Positions 1 to 12,647 of a DNA stretch of 64,000 nt are shown here, one piece after another. This stretch comes from Apostichopus japonicus (Eukaryota > Echinodermata > Holothuroidea > Aspidochirotida > Stichopodidae): the NCBI RefSeq assembly GCF_037975245.1, contig NC_092572.1, positions 33,019,989 through 33,083,988 of the forward strand, in the 5' to 3' direction. The translations under genes and the position numbers were made by a program. The notes under the pieces are model-generated. The model was not told the DNA's origin. It did no database searches and saw nothing but the letters and a program-made list of their open reading frames with translations. Every line of letters starts with the position of its first letter. Position 1 is the stretch's first letter.

Positions 1-1469
1 ACCTGATTATCAAGAAAATTAACTTAAACTAAATTCTACAAATATAAGAAACTAAATGTGCACATGCACAATGAATTGGTGTTTTGGTACTATGCAACAA
101 GTCCTAACTTTCTACAATAGGTCAAAGGTTATCTGAGGTGAACAGATCCCAAACCTGAAAACTTTATAACTGTAATATCTCAAGAAAGTAAATCTTGAAA
201 GATGTCATATCATGTATGCAATTTGAGCAGAGCTGTGAGAACAACTTCCTTACATATATAGTGGAACTTAAATGTCCTTGTAAGAAAATAAGACGTTTTT
301 CAAGTTTTTTTTTGCATGGTGGATTGCTTTAATGATGTTTGACAGGTCTGCAGTTAGCTAAAATAGGTGCTGAAAGCTGTATTAATATGTGTAAATATTC
401 ACAATTGCTAACATTGGTGAATGCAGTTAGTGTGCACAGTAGCGCTAGTCCATTAGTTCTTTCAGAACAACAATTTGTAGGTTCCTTTACTAATAAAATT
501 AGTCAAAACAAGTCAACCCCTTAACCAGTAAACACATGGACTTTCTCTTTCCAGATGAAACAGACATGGAATACTTTCTGCATGTAAAATATTCATATTT
601 AATGGGCCAGAAATAATCAGTCCAGCCTCCTTCTAAAAGCTGACATATATCCCATGGTCAACACAGCTACTTAGACCTAGTTCTGATGAATATTTCTTCA
701 GAGATGATCAATTCTTTTCAATAACATTTTTACACTCCTTGCTGGTTTCTTTCTAGCAAAAGAAGTAAAAATACCTCTTTACCTCCAAATTTTGATTTGC
801 TCTGAATACAAGGGACGAGGTTTAAGGGCATCAAATCCCAAAGAAGTGAAAAGATATTATCTGCAACTGCAGATCTGACATTCAATATCGAAGGATTTTA
901 AACAGCTTTTCTTCAGAAGTACAGTATGTCAATAATGTATACTGTGTACGATTCCCTTCCAAATCAGCTATTTGTCTGTTGGATTTTAGTTTTCCTACGA
1001 TGGTCAGTATATATCTACTGTGAGGATTTGTGATTCTTGTTAGTACTTATTGCCCATGAAACATCCTACCATTAGGTGAGTGTATCAAGCACTATATCAT
1101 AGGTGCACTAAATCAATCCTGCACTATATCATTTCTGTTAGTAATTACATGCATTTAACTATTGTGATTTAATTAAATTGTCATATAACATTGTCATTTA
1201 ACATTGTCATTTACATTTAACATTTACATTTAGGAATGTCATTGTTAAATGCATTTAACATAATGCATTTAACATAATCCAATTAACATTTTAACAATTT
1301 AATGCAATTTAACATAATGCAATGTAACATAATGCATTTAACATTGCCATTTACCTTGTCATTTACACTGTCATTTGATTACATTGCATTGAATTACTAA
1401 CAGTATTTACATTACATTCCTGTTAGTAATTACAAAAATAAAGTTAAAGACTCACCTTTATCATTTCAG
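1..1469. other. Stretch without a supported gene
   Basis: AT-rich, probably intron or upstream sequence of the death-domain locus. An acceptor-like site near 345 is followed by about 58 open codons ending in TAA near 524, but no partner exon or known family was found, so I do not call it a gene. The interval 1140-1435 is a separate low-complexity repeat. Confidence 0.4.
1140..1435. repeat. Low-complexity CATTTAACAT repeat
   Basis: Irregular tandem reiterations of short words such as CATTTAACAT and TGTCATTTACAT. The period is variable and there is no coding potential. It ends about 35 bases before the acceptor of the exon at 1470. Confidence 0.7.
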
Positions 1470-1622
1470 GAAATAACTTTCAGAATGGCTGCCACCTCCA
1501 ACGGACTTTTCCGCACATTTGTGCTAAATATCAAGGAAGGTACACAGGAGAGGCACAAATGTACGTGTCACTTTGAGGCTGGGCAGGGAGCACACCTTGC
1601 GGACTTGACCTTTATTCTAAAG
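1470..1622 (+). CDS. Exon of death-domain protein, possible UPA-like segment
   Basis: A 153-base open block (51 codons, phase 0 on both sides) lies between a pyrimidine-rich acceptor ending CAG at 1469 and a donor GTATAG at 1623. It contains the stretches FRTFVLNIKEG and CTCHFEAGQGAHLADLTFIL. An ATG at 1485 in good context lies in frame and could be a start, or the exon could be internal. The hydrophobic pattern with a C-x-C pair and a following G-x-G resembles the C-terminal half of UPA domains, which precede death domains in UNC5, PIDD and ankyrins; that match is from memory and is inference. Joining to the exon at 6356 keeps the frame. An Ig-like strand F/G end is an alternative reading. 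Any ZU5 or membrane segment would lie upstream of the window. Confidence 0.5.
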
Positions 1623-1790
1623 GTATAGAATGTTTGGAATATTTTACTGTAACTAGTTTAACTGTAACATTCCTTGGCAAAATAGCTTCTTATGATAGAA
1701 AAATGTTTCTACTCATTTCATATGTCACATGTGTGTTTGTGGTATGGGAAATTTTCATAACTTTAAAGTCATGAATTATATGTATATGTA

Positions 1791-3450
1791 AGGGTGTTAG
1801 CGACTGAAAATAAATGTTTGTTCTTGATCAGAGAACTCTGGGTTTGGTGTGATGACCAAACACAGAACAAGACACATAAAAATGGAAAACTCAACTGGAT
1901 TGGATCAAAAGAAATTATAATTATGAATAACAAACAATATACAGCTGATCTGGGCCCAGTCAAAGAATTAAATAAAACAACTTAGAGTTGTGAGGTGCAC
2001 CCAAATGTTAAAGTAAATACACTTAATTTATAAATCTGTTTTGGTGAGTTGGCGTGCTTGTGACATCAGGTACAGATCTTCCACGACATCAGATCTTCCA
2101 CGACATCAGTATAGTTGAACGGAATAAATTGTATGATAAATGTCCGATCCCAACAAAATAGTATCCTTTAATTAATAAGCAATAGTGTCCCAGGGTATCC
2201 TTTCAGTAAAATAATGTCAGTTCCTTTACCTAACACGAATATATTCGATAAGTATTCGATAAGTATTCAAAGATTTCCTTACCCTTACCCAACACGAATA
2301 ACTATTAAGTATTCGCTAAGTATTCGCTAAGTATTCGAATAGCTATATAGTTGGTATTTCAAAAATTTAAGCATTCAGACTTTAGAATAACTAATCGAAT
2401 ACTTAAAATAACTATTCCAATACTGTAGGTATTCGAATACTTCTTTCCTTCGAATGCTTAGAGAATGCTAAATATAGCTATTCCAATAAGTATTCGAACA
2501 CCTATTCCATTGAATGCCTATTCGAGTACTTATTTCCTTTCGTAAGATGGTCAGCTCTTACATAACGTTTTGTTTTGTACCATAGTTTTACATTTGTACA
2601 GTATATTTGTATGTTGTCTTGTGGATTAAAACCTCTACACTTCTACCTCTTCTAGGTTGCTAGGCAACTATCTTGTTCTTCCTGGAAATTAGCTCTCACA
2701 GGAAATGGGGTCTGTGTGTATATATTTTAGTAACAAAGGGAGTTTTGTGAGGGGTATAAGGAGTTAGGCAGTTGGCTATAATTATCTGAGCAAGGCAGTT
2801 GCAAAAGAAGAGAAAGTTTAGTTTTAATGGCTGGATAGTTTGTTTTAAACCTTAATTTACATAGTTCAAGTTACTGTAGTCCTTATCATTTTTTTTTTAT
2901 GGAAGTTGTGATATTCAACTGACAGTCTGGGACACTATTTTATTATAAAGGATATTATTTTACAATAAAGTATATTCCGGGACACCATTTCTTATAAAGG
3001 ACATTATTTTACTACAGAGGATATTGACATAATTTTACTGAAGGATACTCTGCGACACCATTGCTTATAAATTGAAGGATAATACTTTTTTGGGATCGGA
3101 CATTCATAATACCATTTATTGTGTTCAACTATTTCCGATGTTGTGGAATATCCGATGTCGTAGAAGATATATGATGTTGTAGAATATCTGATGTCACCAG
3201 CAGGCCAACTCACCAGAACAGACTTTTAAATTAAGTGTATTTACTTTAACATTTGGGTGTTACCTCACGACTGTAAGTTATTTTATTTAATTCTTTGACT
3301 GGGCCCAGATCAGCTGAATATTGTTTGTTATTCATAATTATAATTTTCCAGTTTTCCAGTTTTGATGTATCTGCTCTGTGTTTGGTCTTCCCACCAAACA
3401 CAGAGTTCTCTGATCAAGAACAAACATTTATTTTCAGTGGCTAACACCCT
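1791..3450. mobile_element. 1.66-kb foldback DNA element
   Basis: The first and last roughly 430 bases are inverted copies of one another, about 90% alike by eye (about 1791-2220 against 3024-3450). Both ends begin AGGGTGTTAGC and each is flanked by TA, as expected of a TA-targeting Tc1/mariner-like or foldback element. The interior carries TATTCG-type repeats and degenerate units containing GGGACACCATT. No transposase frame is present. It lies in the intron between the exons at 1470 and 6356. Confidence 0.8.
2229..2540. repeat. AAGTATTCG repeat inside the foldback element
   Basis: Degenerate tandem words AAGTATTCG and CGAATACT occur in both orientations, so the block can fold on itself. The same motif recurs outside the element at 3690-3905. 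Confidence 0.7.
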
Positions 3451-3689
3451 TACACTTTGAACAGCGCAAAAATATTTGAAATATACCGCGGAGGATTTAA
3501 AAGCTGAAGCGTTTCCAAAATTTCATCGATCATTATTCATAAGACCTACTGTTTTAGTATTGTGTGCTTAATACTCCATTTCAAATAGATATTTATTCCT
3601 TGTGAATGTTATACAACTTTTAATAGCAGATTTAATCAAGAAGCTAGGACAACAAGCTGGCCAAATTCCTAACTCTCCTTACTTGGAAC

Positions 3690-3905
3690 TAATTAGCATA
3701 CAAGTATTCAATAAGTATTCAAGTAAGTATTCAGAAACCTGTTAAGCCTTCATAACATAACTAATTAGCATATAAGTATTCGAATACTAGCGAATAAGTA
3801 TTCGAATAACTATAAGTATTCGTCAGAGCCGAATTATTTAAATGAGCGAATACTTATATGTAAATGAGCTAAGTATTCAAATAGCTATTCCAAAAGCTAC
3901 TCGAA
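3690..3905. repeat. AAGTATTCG repeat outside the foldback element
   Basis: The same self-complementary TATTCGAATA words as at 2229-2540, about 240 bases beyond the right end of the foldback element. It may be a remnant of a second copy or an older satellite into which the element inserted. Confidence 0.65.
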
Positions 3906-6355
3906 TACCTAGTGTTTATGTTGATCAAATAGTCCCAATAAACTTAATTGATATTATCACGTTCATTGGATCCTTTGTTTCCTCAGAGACTTGATTTGTT
4001 GGAAATGCACAATGCAAATGATTGACTGTGCATATCCTCCCCACCCCCACCCCAAAGCTTCCTTTCCCCCACGCACACCTGCATTCCAAGCTAAAATCTC
4101 ATGTACTGCCTTAAATCAATATTTAATTTGTTATTCTGGTAATGGCATTGTCCTGTCCTACAACACAAGATCTTTTGTACTCTTTCGCACTCTTACTAAT
4201 AAAAATAAACTTTCGTGAGCTTTGAATTGCATCTAGCAATTCAACATGGGAGAAAGAATGGGCTTAATTTATGGCTACTGACTTTGCTTGTATATGCAAG
4301 TAAGCAAGTCTCTCATTGGCATTCACCTTGAACTATTTTTCAAAGTGTGTTATTGTACTCTGACAAGTGTACACTGCACATGTATTTGGTCTCCTACTGT
4401 CTAATTATACCATCTTGTACTAGAGCAAAAATGAAATATTTATTTTACTAACATGGTACAGTAGGTGGATTTCTTTAGCAATTCTGTATTATATCCTGCA
4501 TCAAAAATTCAGTTATTTGCTGCATTTAGGACATTTCTGCATTGTCTTGATATACAATAGGCTGTGTGATTAATGTATGCTATGTCAGGGCAGCACCCCT
4601 TCCATCATTAAATCCTTCCTTTGTCTCTGCCCCTCCCATAAAGGTTCAGGCCTCTGTCACAATCAGTGGTGAGAAATTATGATTTTTGGTAAAGATGCCA
4701 AAGGCTAAGTAACATTTGCAATTGTGCTGGTGTGTGTGGGTGCGTATGTGACGGCTAGGTGTGTGTCTGCGTGTGTGTGTGTGTGTGTGCATTGTTCTGT
4801 TTTCTATAACTGTCCTACACCTAACACTTCTAGATAATAGCATTTGTTCTGTATTGATTTTACCTATAGTTTTGGTGGCTAAACTTGCTTAACAATCTTG
4901 CTGGAAAATTCCTTTCTCTTCAGGACAAAGTCACTTTCTAGCATTTTTGATGACGAGGATCTGTGATGATATTTTGTAATTCATCTGTAGACAGCAGAGT
5001 GAATGATGTCATTATGATAATTGAGCTGTTAATGTTTTTGTTTTGCCTTATGGTACTTAAATAATTAATACACAGAGCTGTCTTTTGGTGAAATGATGAA
5101 TACAGAGAACACATCACAAAGGTACCACATTTCCAGGATAAATTAACAAGATTATATAATGCAAAATAATAAGCTTATGCAGAAAATCTGCAATAAAGAA
5201 ATGAGGTTAGCCAGTCGAAATAGATTACATTCTATCAACCATATCTCAAGTGAGGGACATAACTTTGAGATGAGATATTTCACCAAAATTTTTTGTTTTT
5301 AGATAGATAAAGTGTCACGTTGTCAGATCGCTGAATATCCTCATAATTGTGTGATGAATGCATGGAAAATTGATTTGTTACAGTAGCTCAATTGGGCAAA
5401 TAAAATGCCCAAATACCATTAGAATGCATGATGATATGTGTGTCTATTACACAGCGTGTTCGTAAACATTTAATGATGAAGCAAACTACCATGTTTACAC
5501 AAGTTTATTCGTTTGATTTGGCTCATCACTTTGCCTTTTTTGGAAGATGGCTTCTTTGGTTTGTTAGGGAGGTGCCCTGTGATGGGGGAAGAAAGGTCAG
5601 AGTTCAAGTTTGATTTAATCTAGAAGCAACGTTTTGCTATGACTACAAAGAAATAATTTTAAGAGACTTTCAACTTTCACAAGTTCAGTACTTTCAGAAT
5701 ATATAGTTTAAATTACAATGATGACTGAGGTAGAAATTCAAGTGGTTAAACGACAACTGCTGTTTTGTCACCATTGTGAGGTCTCTGAATGAGTGTGTCT
5801 CAGTAAGTCCATTGTTCCAATAGACCAATAGATATAGAAAAAATTCAAATTACCACCTACTTATAAAGGTTAATATTAAATGTTAACGGTTAGTGATACA
5901 AAATAATGTTCACACTAAGTATGGGAATACCTATGTCACAAAAATATTTAGCATTTCACTGAAACTCAAGAGCTTTGATTCACACAAAAGCCAAAGTCTT
6001 TGTAAGCTAGACTTGATTGCGGACCATTAAACTCTTGCGGGTAAAAGAAAAATCAGTGCAAGCATTATCAAAGGTGATTGTGATATCATTATTAATAACA
6101 AACTGTGTAATTAATGACATTCTGTTAGCCATTTTATTAAGAAATCATGCCCAGGATCAGCTGATTTATGTGTAATGAATTTATATAGTATTACAAATGT
6201 ATGCTGTAAAATTCCCTTACCTTGCATAACGACTACGTACTCAGTGACATACTATTCAAAAATAATGTTCCATCAACCAGCTAAACATTTGCCCTATACA
6301 AATCATAAGAACTTTCTGGTTCTCAAATATCTCCTTTTCCATTTCTTTCTCACAG
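3906..6355. other. Intronic stretch
   Basis: No supported exon. It holds a GT-rich microsatellite near 4725-4792 and is otherwise unremarkable AT-rich sequence. It ends in the pyrimidine-rich acceptor for the exon at 6356. Confidence 0.5.
4725..4792. repeat. GT-rich microsatellite
   Basis: Interrupted (GT)n tract; the longest clean run is near 4771-4789. Confidence 0.8.
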
Positions 6356-6466
6356 AATCCTTCTTTGTCATCTCATCAAGCAATTAGAGGAGAAGCCAAA
6401 GGGAACCCGGTAGGAGCTGAAGCAATGACAATAGATAGCGAAGTAGTGGAAGATGAAACTTTGCTG
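6356..6466 (+). CDS. Linker exon of death-domain protein
   Basis: A 111-base block (37 codons, phase 0 at both ends) lies between the acceptor TTTCTCACAG and the donor GTAAGT. It encodes a hydrophilic, acidic linker that ends SEVVEDETLL. Joined to the next exon this reads ETLL-DLSGNLSKEW, which is the expected run-in to helix 1 of a death domain. No domain is recognisable inside the exon itself. The strong splice sites and exact frame agreement with both neighbouring exons are the main support. Confidence 0.65.
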
Positions 6467-7840
6467 GTAAGTAGTTGTGAGTGAGAACTTCCAAGTATGA
6501 TTCATGACTTTTATCAAGTACGTAATATATTTCACTAATAAAAATTAAAAATGTAAATTGTTAGCAAAACTAGTACTTGTGTATGCTTAAAAGCTACACA
6601 AGTGCCAGCATTTGGCATCTGAGCACCTTCAAAAATGGAAAAATGTATGAAAGGGGGTGGGGGACACCCCCTCCCATTAGACCCCTCCCCCAGGGTGGCG
6701 ATCAGTATACCCGGAAATCCAGGATATCCTGGGCACATCAGTGCTTGTATATTGATAAGTTGGCGAAGCATAATTAACAATATTAATATGGCAACATAAA
6801 TGTTTATCTTTCATATTTGGCATGCTTGTAAATTGTAAGTGTTTATGTGCTTATGTTATTAAATTGTTGAAAATGAATGGCTGGAATCATTATGCAAATG
6901 ATAGATGGGATTTGATGTTACTTTTTTGCTTCTGCTGCCAGATCGGAAAATTCTTTTTAAAAGTTTATCAGTAGGTAGAACATGAAATTGTTTAAAAAAA
7001 AGCTATTTATTTTTGTAACCAAAAATCATTTCTGAGACCAATTATGAGGTATTTTGCCTTATTTGCCTGATACACTCACATAAGGTTACACCAAAATGTC
7101 AACCACAGTATTACATGGTTGCTAATCTTAGCATTGTATTGAAGGTGTAAAATCCCACAAAACATATCACACAATAATGGACTCATAGCATGTTTAAAGT
7201 TTTGCGAAGAACTATGTTCGGTTTGTTGGAATTGACTTTAATGTTATCATGGCGTTATCTACATGAATCTCTATTAATATTTGTAATTGATTATGCAACA
7301 TATGCTCTGTGTGGAAATATTCTGTCAACCAAAATGCATTAAACAATTTCCACCTGAAATACCTTGAAAATACCTGTCTTTACAGATATACTAACAAATA
7401 TCAAAGAACCAACTACAAGCACATTGGTAGTATTGAGATTCTGCAACATTGTCTGCATTCTTACAGTTTCCTGCGTCAACCGTTCATCTGGGTTTTTCCA
7501 CTCTTTTTCCAGTAAACACCTGTTTGACAAATGTGTTGCAAATATGTGTCTATTCTGTGTCTATTTTTGTCAAAGTTAAACTTTTCGCACAAAATTGCTG
7601 CTGTTTCCATGGATAATGATACATAGCTCATGTATTGACGGGGCAAAATAAAACGATTACATTAGCCCTTTTAATTGTCAAGTACACAACTCAATTTCAT
7701 TAAAAGTATCTGATATGAGCATTTAGTGTTCTAGTTGTTTATCGTCTATGGAGTTTCTTATATGGATTAGCTCAATTTCAATTGGCATAGTGAAATAGCA
7801 TCAAAACGATGAAACGTTTTGTTTTTTTGGTTATTTCAAG
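6467..7840. other. Intron before the death-domain exon
   Basis: Contains a GC-rich fragment of hAT type at 6640-6730. I saw no further exon. It ends with a T-rich tract and the acceptor TTATTTCAAG. Confidence 0.5.
6640..6730. mobile_element. hAT-derived GC-rich module
   Basis: Contains GGGGGACACCCCCTCCC followed by a CCCCTCCCCCAGG stretch and GGCGATC. The same module occurs inside the elements at 16076, 59425 and 61851, so this is probably a remnant of a related non-autonomous element. Clear ends were not found. Confidence 0.5.
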
Positions 7841-8099
7841 GACTTGTCAGGAAACCTTTCCAAAGAATGGCGGGATGTTGGAAGAAAACTGAAGCTTAAA
7901 GAAACAGATCTTCGCAACATAGAGGCAGATAACAAAAGCAATGGACAAAAGGAAGTGGTTTACCAGATGTTGCTACTATGGAAACGGAAACATGGGATAA
8001 AAGCAACAAACAAAACACTGAGAGACGCTCTAATAGCAACTGATCGTAGGGACCTGTCAGATGATCTTCTTAATAGGAAACAATGTGGAACGACTTCAG
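7841..8099 (+). CDS. Death domain exon
   Basis: A 259-base exon (86 codons plus one base) lies between acceptor TTATTTCAAG and donor GTAAGT. It encodes nearly a whole death domain: SGNLSKEWRDVGRKLKL (helices 1-2 with the conserved tryptophan), ETDLRNIEAD (helix 3), KEVVYQMLLLWKRKHG (helices 4-5) and KTLRDALIATDRRDLSDDLL (helices 5-6). Death domains form homotypic complexes in apoptotic and innate immune signalling in the cytoplasm. No enzymatic motif is seen. The exon enters in phase 0 from the linker exon and leaves in phase 1; candidate last exons in matching phase are at 9024 and 17011. Decayed copies at 9621 and 12648 show this exon was duplicated locally. The domain call is firm; which family member it is cannot be said. 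Confidence 0.88.
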
Positions 8100-9023
8100 G
8101 TAAGTCAAAGACAACAAACATGAGATCAGTAAGGGAGATTATGTATTTCTTGTGTTATATTTACACAATACAGTTGTGCATTCCGTAGCCAAATATGAAA
8201 AGGATATCAGTATGTAGAAAGAACAATTAACATTACTTACTATGAAAAACCTACTTTTCGGCAATAAACTTAATGTAAGTCTTTAAGCAATTTTGCAAAG
8301 ATGTATGAGTAGCAAAGCAATCTGCAGATTGTCATTTAGCAAGCAGCTGTAATTAAGATTTAAAGGAGCCTTATGTTAGATAGTTTTGTAACTAGATGAA
8401 TGTCAATTTAGTTCTTCTGATGCATGGCTCTATCAACAATGCATTAGAAGAGGTCTGATATTAGTCTGTTAATTGCAACAACAGTCTTGTAAACATTTAT
8501 ATGCATATGAGATATTCAGCAGTTTTTATTTGGTCTCATTATTAACAACAGTCAACTGTCAATTTTTGTAGAGAGTCTCACAAGCTACTACTTATAAATA
8601 CAAAATATCTATATGGACATCCTTACAGTACAAAGGAAATCTATCAAGAATTTGCAGTAAATGTTGGTCAGCTCATAAATTTGGAATCCATTTTGTGGTG
8701 CAAAGGTTTGAATAATATATATGAGATGTTAATCATAGCAAACCTTTATTGATCAAATAGAGTTATGAGGGAACTCATCGTGTCCATTCAACTGAAGATG
8801 CAAATTGTTAGGTCAAATCATACATTGAGCAGATGAAGTTGCTAGCTTATCATTCCACATGGAAAACTCAACAGACATTTCAAATGCATAAAATTTTAAA
8901 GAGAAATTACAAATTATAAACGTAATTTATGACTTTGAAATACAAGCATGTAATAAATGCCAATATTTAAAGTTCCAACTTCTACCGAAGGTGATACCCA
9001 AATTATGTCTATTTATTCCATAG

Positions 9024-9046
9024 TTGAAGGCACTGCCATAGAGTGA
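9024..9046 (+). CDS. Candidate short last exon of death-domain gene
   Basis: The acceptor TATTTATTCCATAG is followed by two bases that complete the phase-1 codon left by the death-domain exon, then EGTAIE and a TGA at 9044-9046. The short C-terminal tail is plausible but the support is only the acceptor, the phase and a possible poly(A) signal at 9402. The exon at 17011 is an alternative end. Confidence 0.35.
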
Positions 9047-9401
9047 TGAGCAGAGCCAAACAAAATTCAGTGACTTTGTAGAAGTATTTTCAAAGCCTGG
9101 TAAGAGAAATCATTTAATATATTAAACAATATTTGTCCATCATGCAGACTCATTCACTCACATTTGAGCTCAGCAGTTATAATACGTATTGTATTTTAAA
9201 CATGAAAATGCTGTATCTTTTTAGTATTAATTTTGTCAATAAAATGCACAATGAATTACAATCTAGTATAGTGTGCACAGCTATTTGCCGAATGTTGGAA
9301 AACAGAACAGGCTTCTCTCAAAAGTTTCCTTACAATTGTCATTGAATATTAGATAATAGGTCACTATTATTATAACAGTTATCCATACTGCAGTTTCCTT
9401 A

Positions 9402-9407
9402 AATAAA
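9402..9407 (+). terminator. Possible poly(A) signal
   Basis: AATAAA about 355 bases after the candidate stop codon at 9044. Such hexamers are common in AT-rich DNA. Confidence 0.25.
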
Positions 9408-9620
9408 GTAACACTTACACAAATCTTCGTATTGTGGGAGGATTAAACTTTCATTTCCTCTTTCCAATGACCAGGCAATCGTTTTACATTTCTGTATGAT
9501 CTAATTTAAAAGCACTTCTTTGAAACTTTTAATCCACTTCAGAGGTCATTCTATAAGTAAAATCCGGACATAACCCTACACATTTATATCCGTGCTATTG
9601 CCATATCTTGCATCTCGCAG

Positions 9621-9790
9621 ATGACTGTGGAGGATATGTCTGATATTCAGTCAGAGTATTCTGGTCGTCGGAAGGAAGTGATTCTACAAATGCTTACTAC
9701 AAGTAGGAAGAAATATGGCTATTATTCAACTTGTGGAATGCTTCACAAAAATGTAGGAGTCTCTTAGAACTGGTGTTGGGAAATGTTAGG
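9621..9790 (+). pseudogene. Decayed death-domain copy 1
   Basis: Read from 9621 this gives DMSDIQSEYSGRRKEVILQM, then LTTSRKKYGYYSTCGMLHK, matching helices 3-5 of the exon at 7841, and then a stop at the TAG near 9765. A different frame continues CRSLLELVLGNV, the expected helix 6, so a frameshift or small deletion breaks the domain. The helix 1-2 part with the conserved tryptophan is not visible upstream. An acceptor-like CTCGCAG precedes it. Best read as a broken duplicate of the death-domain exon. Confidence 0.65.
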
Positions 9791-10236
9791 TATGTTAATC
9801 ATTTCAACTCTCATAATCTATATTTGGTCTGTGAGCTGAGAGTGCTTGAACTGCCTTAATATGAATGAAATATTTTGGACCAGTTATTATATGATATAGA
9901 AAGAAAAGGTCTGTCAAGTTACTGATTTATAAAAAAATTGATAAGCATGCGAATAATTTACTTGATTTACTATTAAGAAAGCAATACAAATATTAAACAA
10001 TGGCTTTTAATTCTGAACATTTGCAGAAAAATGTTATTGAATTTTTTTATATGCATTTCAGCTTTATTAATAATAATATTCATAACATATGCTTCATTGA
10101 TTTAAAGTGAAAAACCTTCATTTATATATTTACATATCATAGTAGGTGACTCCATCTACGTGCATTGTTTTCTCTTCCTTAGATCTACGGCTCATATGAA
10201 CATAACACTGGCTTTGTCATAGTTTATAGAGTCAGT

Positions 10237-10358
10237 ATAACTGGATATGAGAAAAGAGAAGCAACAGTACCATGATGAAAAATAGAAGTCAGTGATACTT
10301 CAAAATATGTGCCTGTACATCAGCATCTCATATGGTATGTGATAAATCCATACAATTG
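10237..10358. repeat. Segment duplicated at 13227-13350
   Basis: Similar to 13227-13350, sharing words such as TACC(A/G)TGATG, CATCAGCAT and ATGGTATGT in the same order. Each copy lies about 600 bases after a decayed death-domain copy, which indicates duplication of a larger unit. Confidence 0.6.
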
Positions 10359-10537
10359 GTAAAAGTTTGTGTGAGAAATTAAGAAATGTCATTTGTCACA
10401 TACTAGTTCTCTTGGTAAACTCTGTGTATGGTACTAGTGGAGATGTGTAAGTTTAGAAGTTTCTAACATTATCAGTGACTGCATGTATGTTGCTACGTAA
10501 TCGGCCGATTATGGAGTTACTTTTGACATTATGTACT

Positions 10538-11661
10538 GCAGCATCTAGTGTGTATTAGTCAATCTCAAAGTCATGAAATTAGTACAAATATAACATTCAA
10601 GATTCACACTTGATAGTCTGTCAGTAGGCTATATAGGTAGACCCCAGTTACAGAATGTCAGTAACTTGTGACATTTGAATGGCAGCATGTAGTGTGTATT
10701 AGTCAATCTCAAATTCATTAAATTAGTACCAATATAACAGTCAAGATTCACACTTGATAGTCTGTCAGTAGGCTATATAAGTAGACCCCAGTTACAGAAT
10801 GTCAGTAACTTGTGACATTTGAATGGCAGCATATAGTGTGTATTAGTCAATCTCAAAATCATGAAATTAGTACAAATATAACATTCAAGATTCACACTTG
10901 ATAGTCTGTCAGTAGGCTATATAAGTAGACCACAGTTACAGAATGTCAGTAACTTGTGACATTTGAATGGCAGCATATAGTGTGTATTAGTCAATCTCAA
11001 ATTCATGAAATTAGTACTAATATAACAGTCAAGATTCACACTTGATTGTCTGTCAGTAGGCTATATAACTAGACCCCAGTTACAGAATGTCAGTAACTTG
11101 TGACATTTGAATGGCAGCATATAGTGTGTATTAGTCAATCTCAAATTCATGAAATTAGTACAAATATAACAGTCAAGATTCACACTTGATTGTCTGTCAG
11201 TAGGCTATATAACTAGACCCCAGTTACAGAATGTCAGTAACTTGTGACATTTGAATGGCAGCATATAGTGTGTATTAGTCAATCTCAAATTCATGAAATT
11301 AGTACAAATATAACAGTCAAGATTCACACTTGATAGTCTGTCAGTAGGCTATATAAGTAGACCCCAGTTACAGAATGTCAGTAACTTGTGACATTTGAAT
11401 GGCAGCATATAGTGTGTATTAGTCAATCTCAAATTCATGAAATTAGTACAAATATAACAGTCAAGATTCACACTTGATAGTCTGTCAGTAGGCTATATAA
11501 GTAGACCCCAGTTACAGAATGTCAGTAACTTGTGACATTTGAATGGCAGCATATAGTGTGTATTAGTCAATCTCAAAATCATGAAATTAGTACAAATATA
11601 ACAGTCAAGATTCACATTTAACAGTCTGTCAGTAGGCTATATAAGTAGACCACAGTTACAG
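10538..11661. repeat. 144-bp tandem array, about 7.8 copies
   Basis: Unit starts at GCAGCAT fall at 10538, 10682, 10826, 10970, 11114, 11258, 11402 and 11546, an exact 144-base period throughout; the last copy is cut off at about 11661. Copies differ by only a few bases. All frames contain stops although 144 is divisible by three, so it is non-coding satellite-like DNA, probably expanded recently within the duplicated locus. Confidence 0.95.
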
Positions 11662-12647
11662 TACATGATAATAGTTATATTAACACACCTGCTATACTTA
11701 TCATGTTTCCTATTTTCTTTGTAGATATTCTTGGTATGATCTTCTAACATCATCATCTGTATGATGGTTGTTAACATCTGCCCTAGACTGTGTATGTCTG
11801 CACATTACAGTCATATCACAGCAGGACAAGTAAGAAGATATCCATTCAGTTATCTGGTACGTAATATATACATTTTGTTACTCTGCTTATATGAGAACTA
11901 TTGTCTAATTAATTTATATAACAATTAAAGTCAAGAGGTTTACTGTTTTTAGGTATATTGAATAATGTGATGGTAAATATTTTTACTTGGCAAGGAGCTT
12001 ACTTATTGCAATATCTTCACTTGGGTATGCCTTTCCAGAAGATACCAAGAGTGCTCTCATCAGAAATATTGAAAAAAAAATTATAAATTGTATGACGATC
12101 ATTCTGATCACTAGATGGAGTTTAGTGATGCTCTGAGTGTCTTCACTGAAAGTCTTTCTTCAAAGTAATCATGTATACATTTGATTGAACATCCCAGGTT
12201 TAGGTAATAGTATTATGTATTCTCTGTCATTATATCATCTCCATACATGTAATGTATAGGGAGATGAGATATCGTACTTAACCCTTCACGAAAAATGTTA
12301 GGAAGTGTGGAGGAGATGAGATCTGCAACTCCAGGATTTGCCATCTTGTTTTACTTACAATAGTGGCATGACAAATGTAAAATATGTAAATAACACAAAT
12401 TAAAAAAAAAAAACCTGTATACGCTACATCAAATGGGTAAAATGAAGACTGTGACTCTGTAGTGAAGCTAATATGATGAACCTACTGAACCAAGGTGTTC
12501 AATTGAATGTGCTTAAATATATTTACATAAGCTTTGCTCAGTGTACAGCATTAAAAAAAAGGTATAAATGCGTGCATGATTGTGTGTGGGAATCCTTGGA
12601 TTGTAAATAAGACAACTAAAAACCTATACTGTAGATGAATTCATAAT

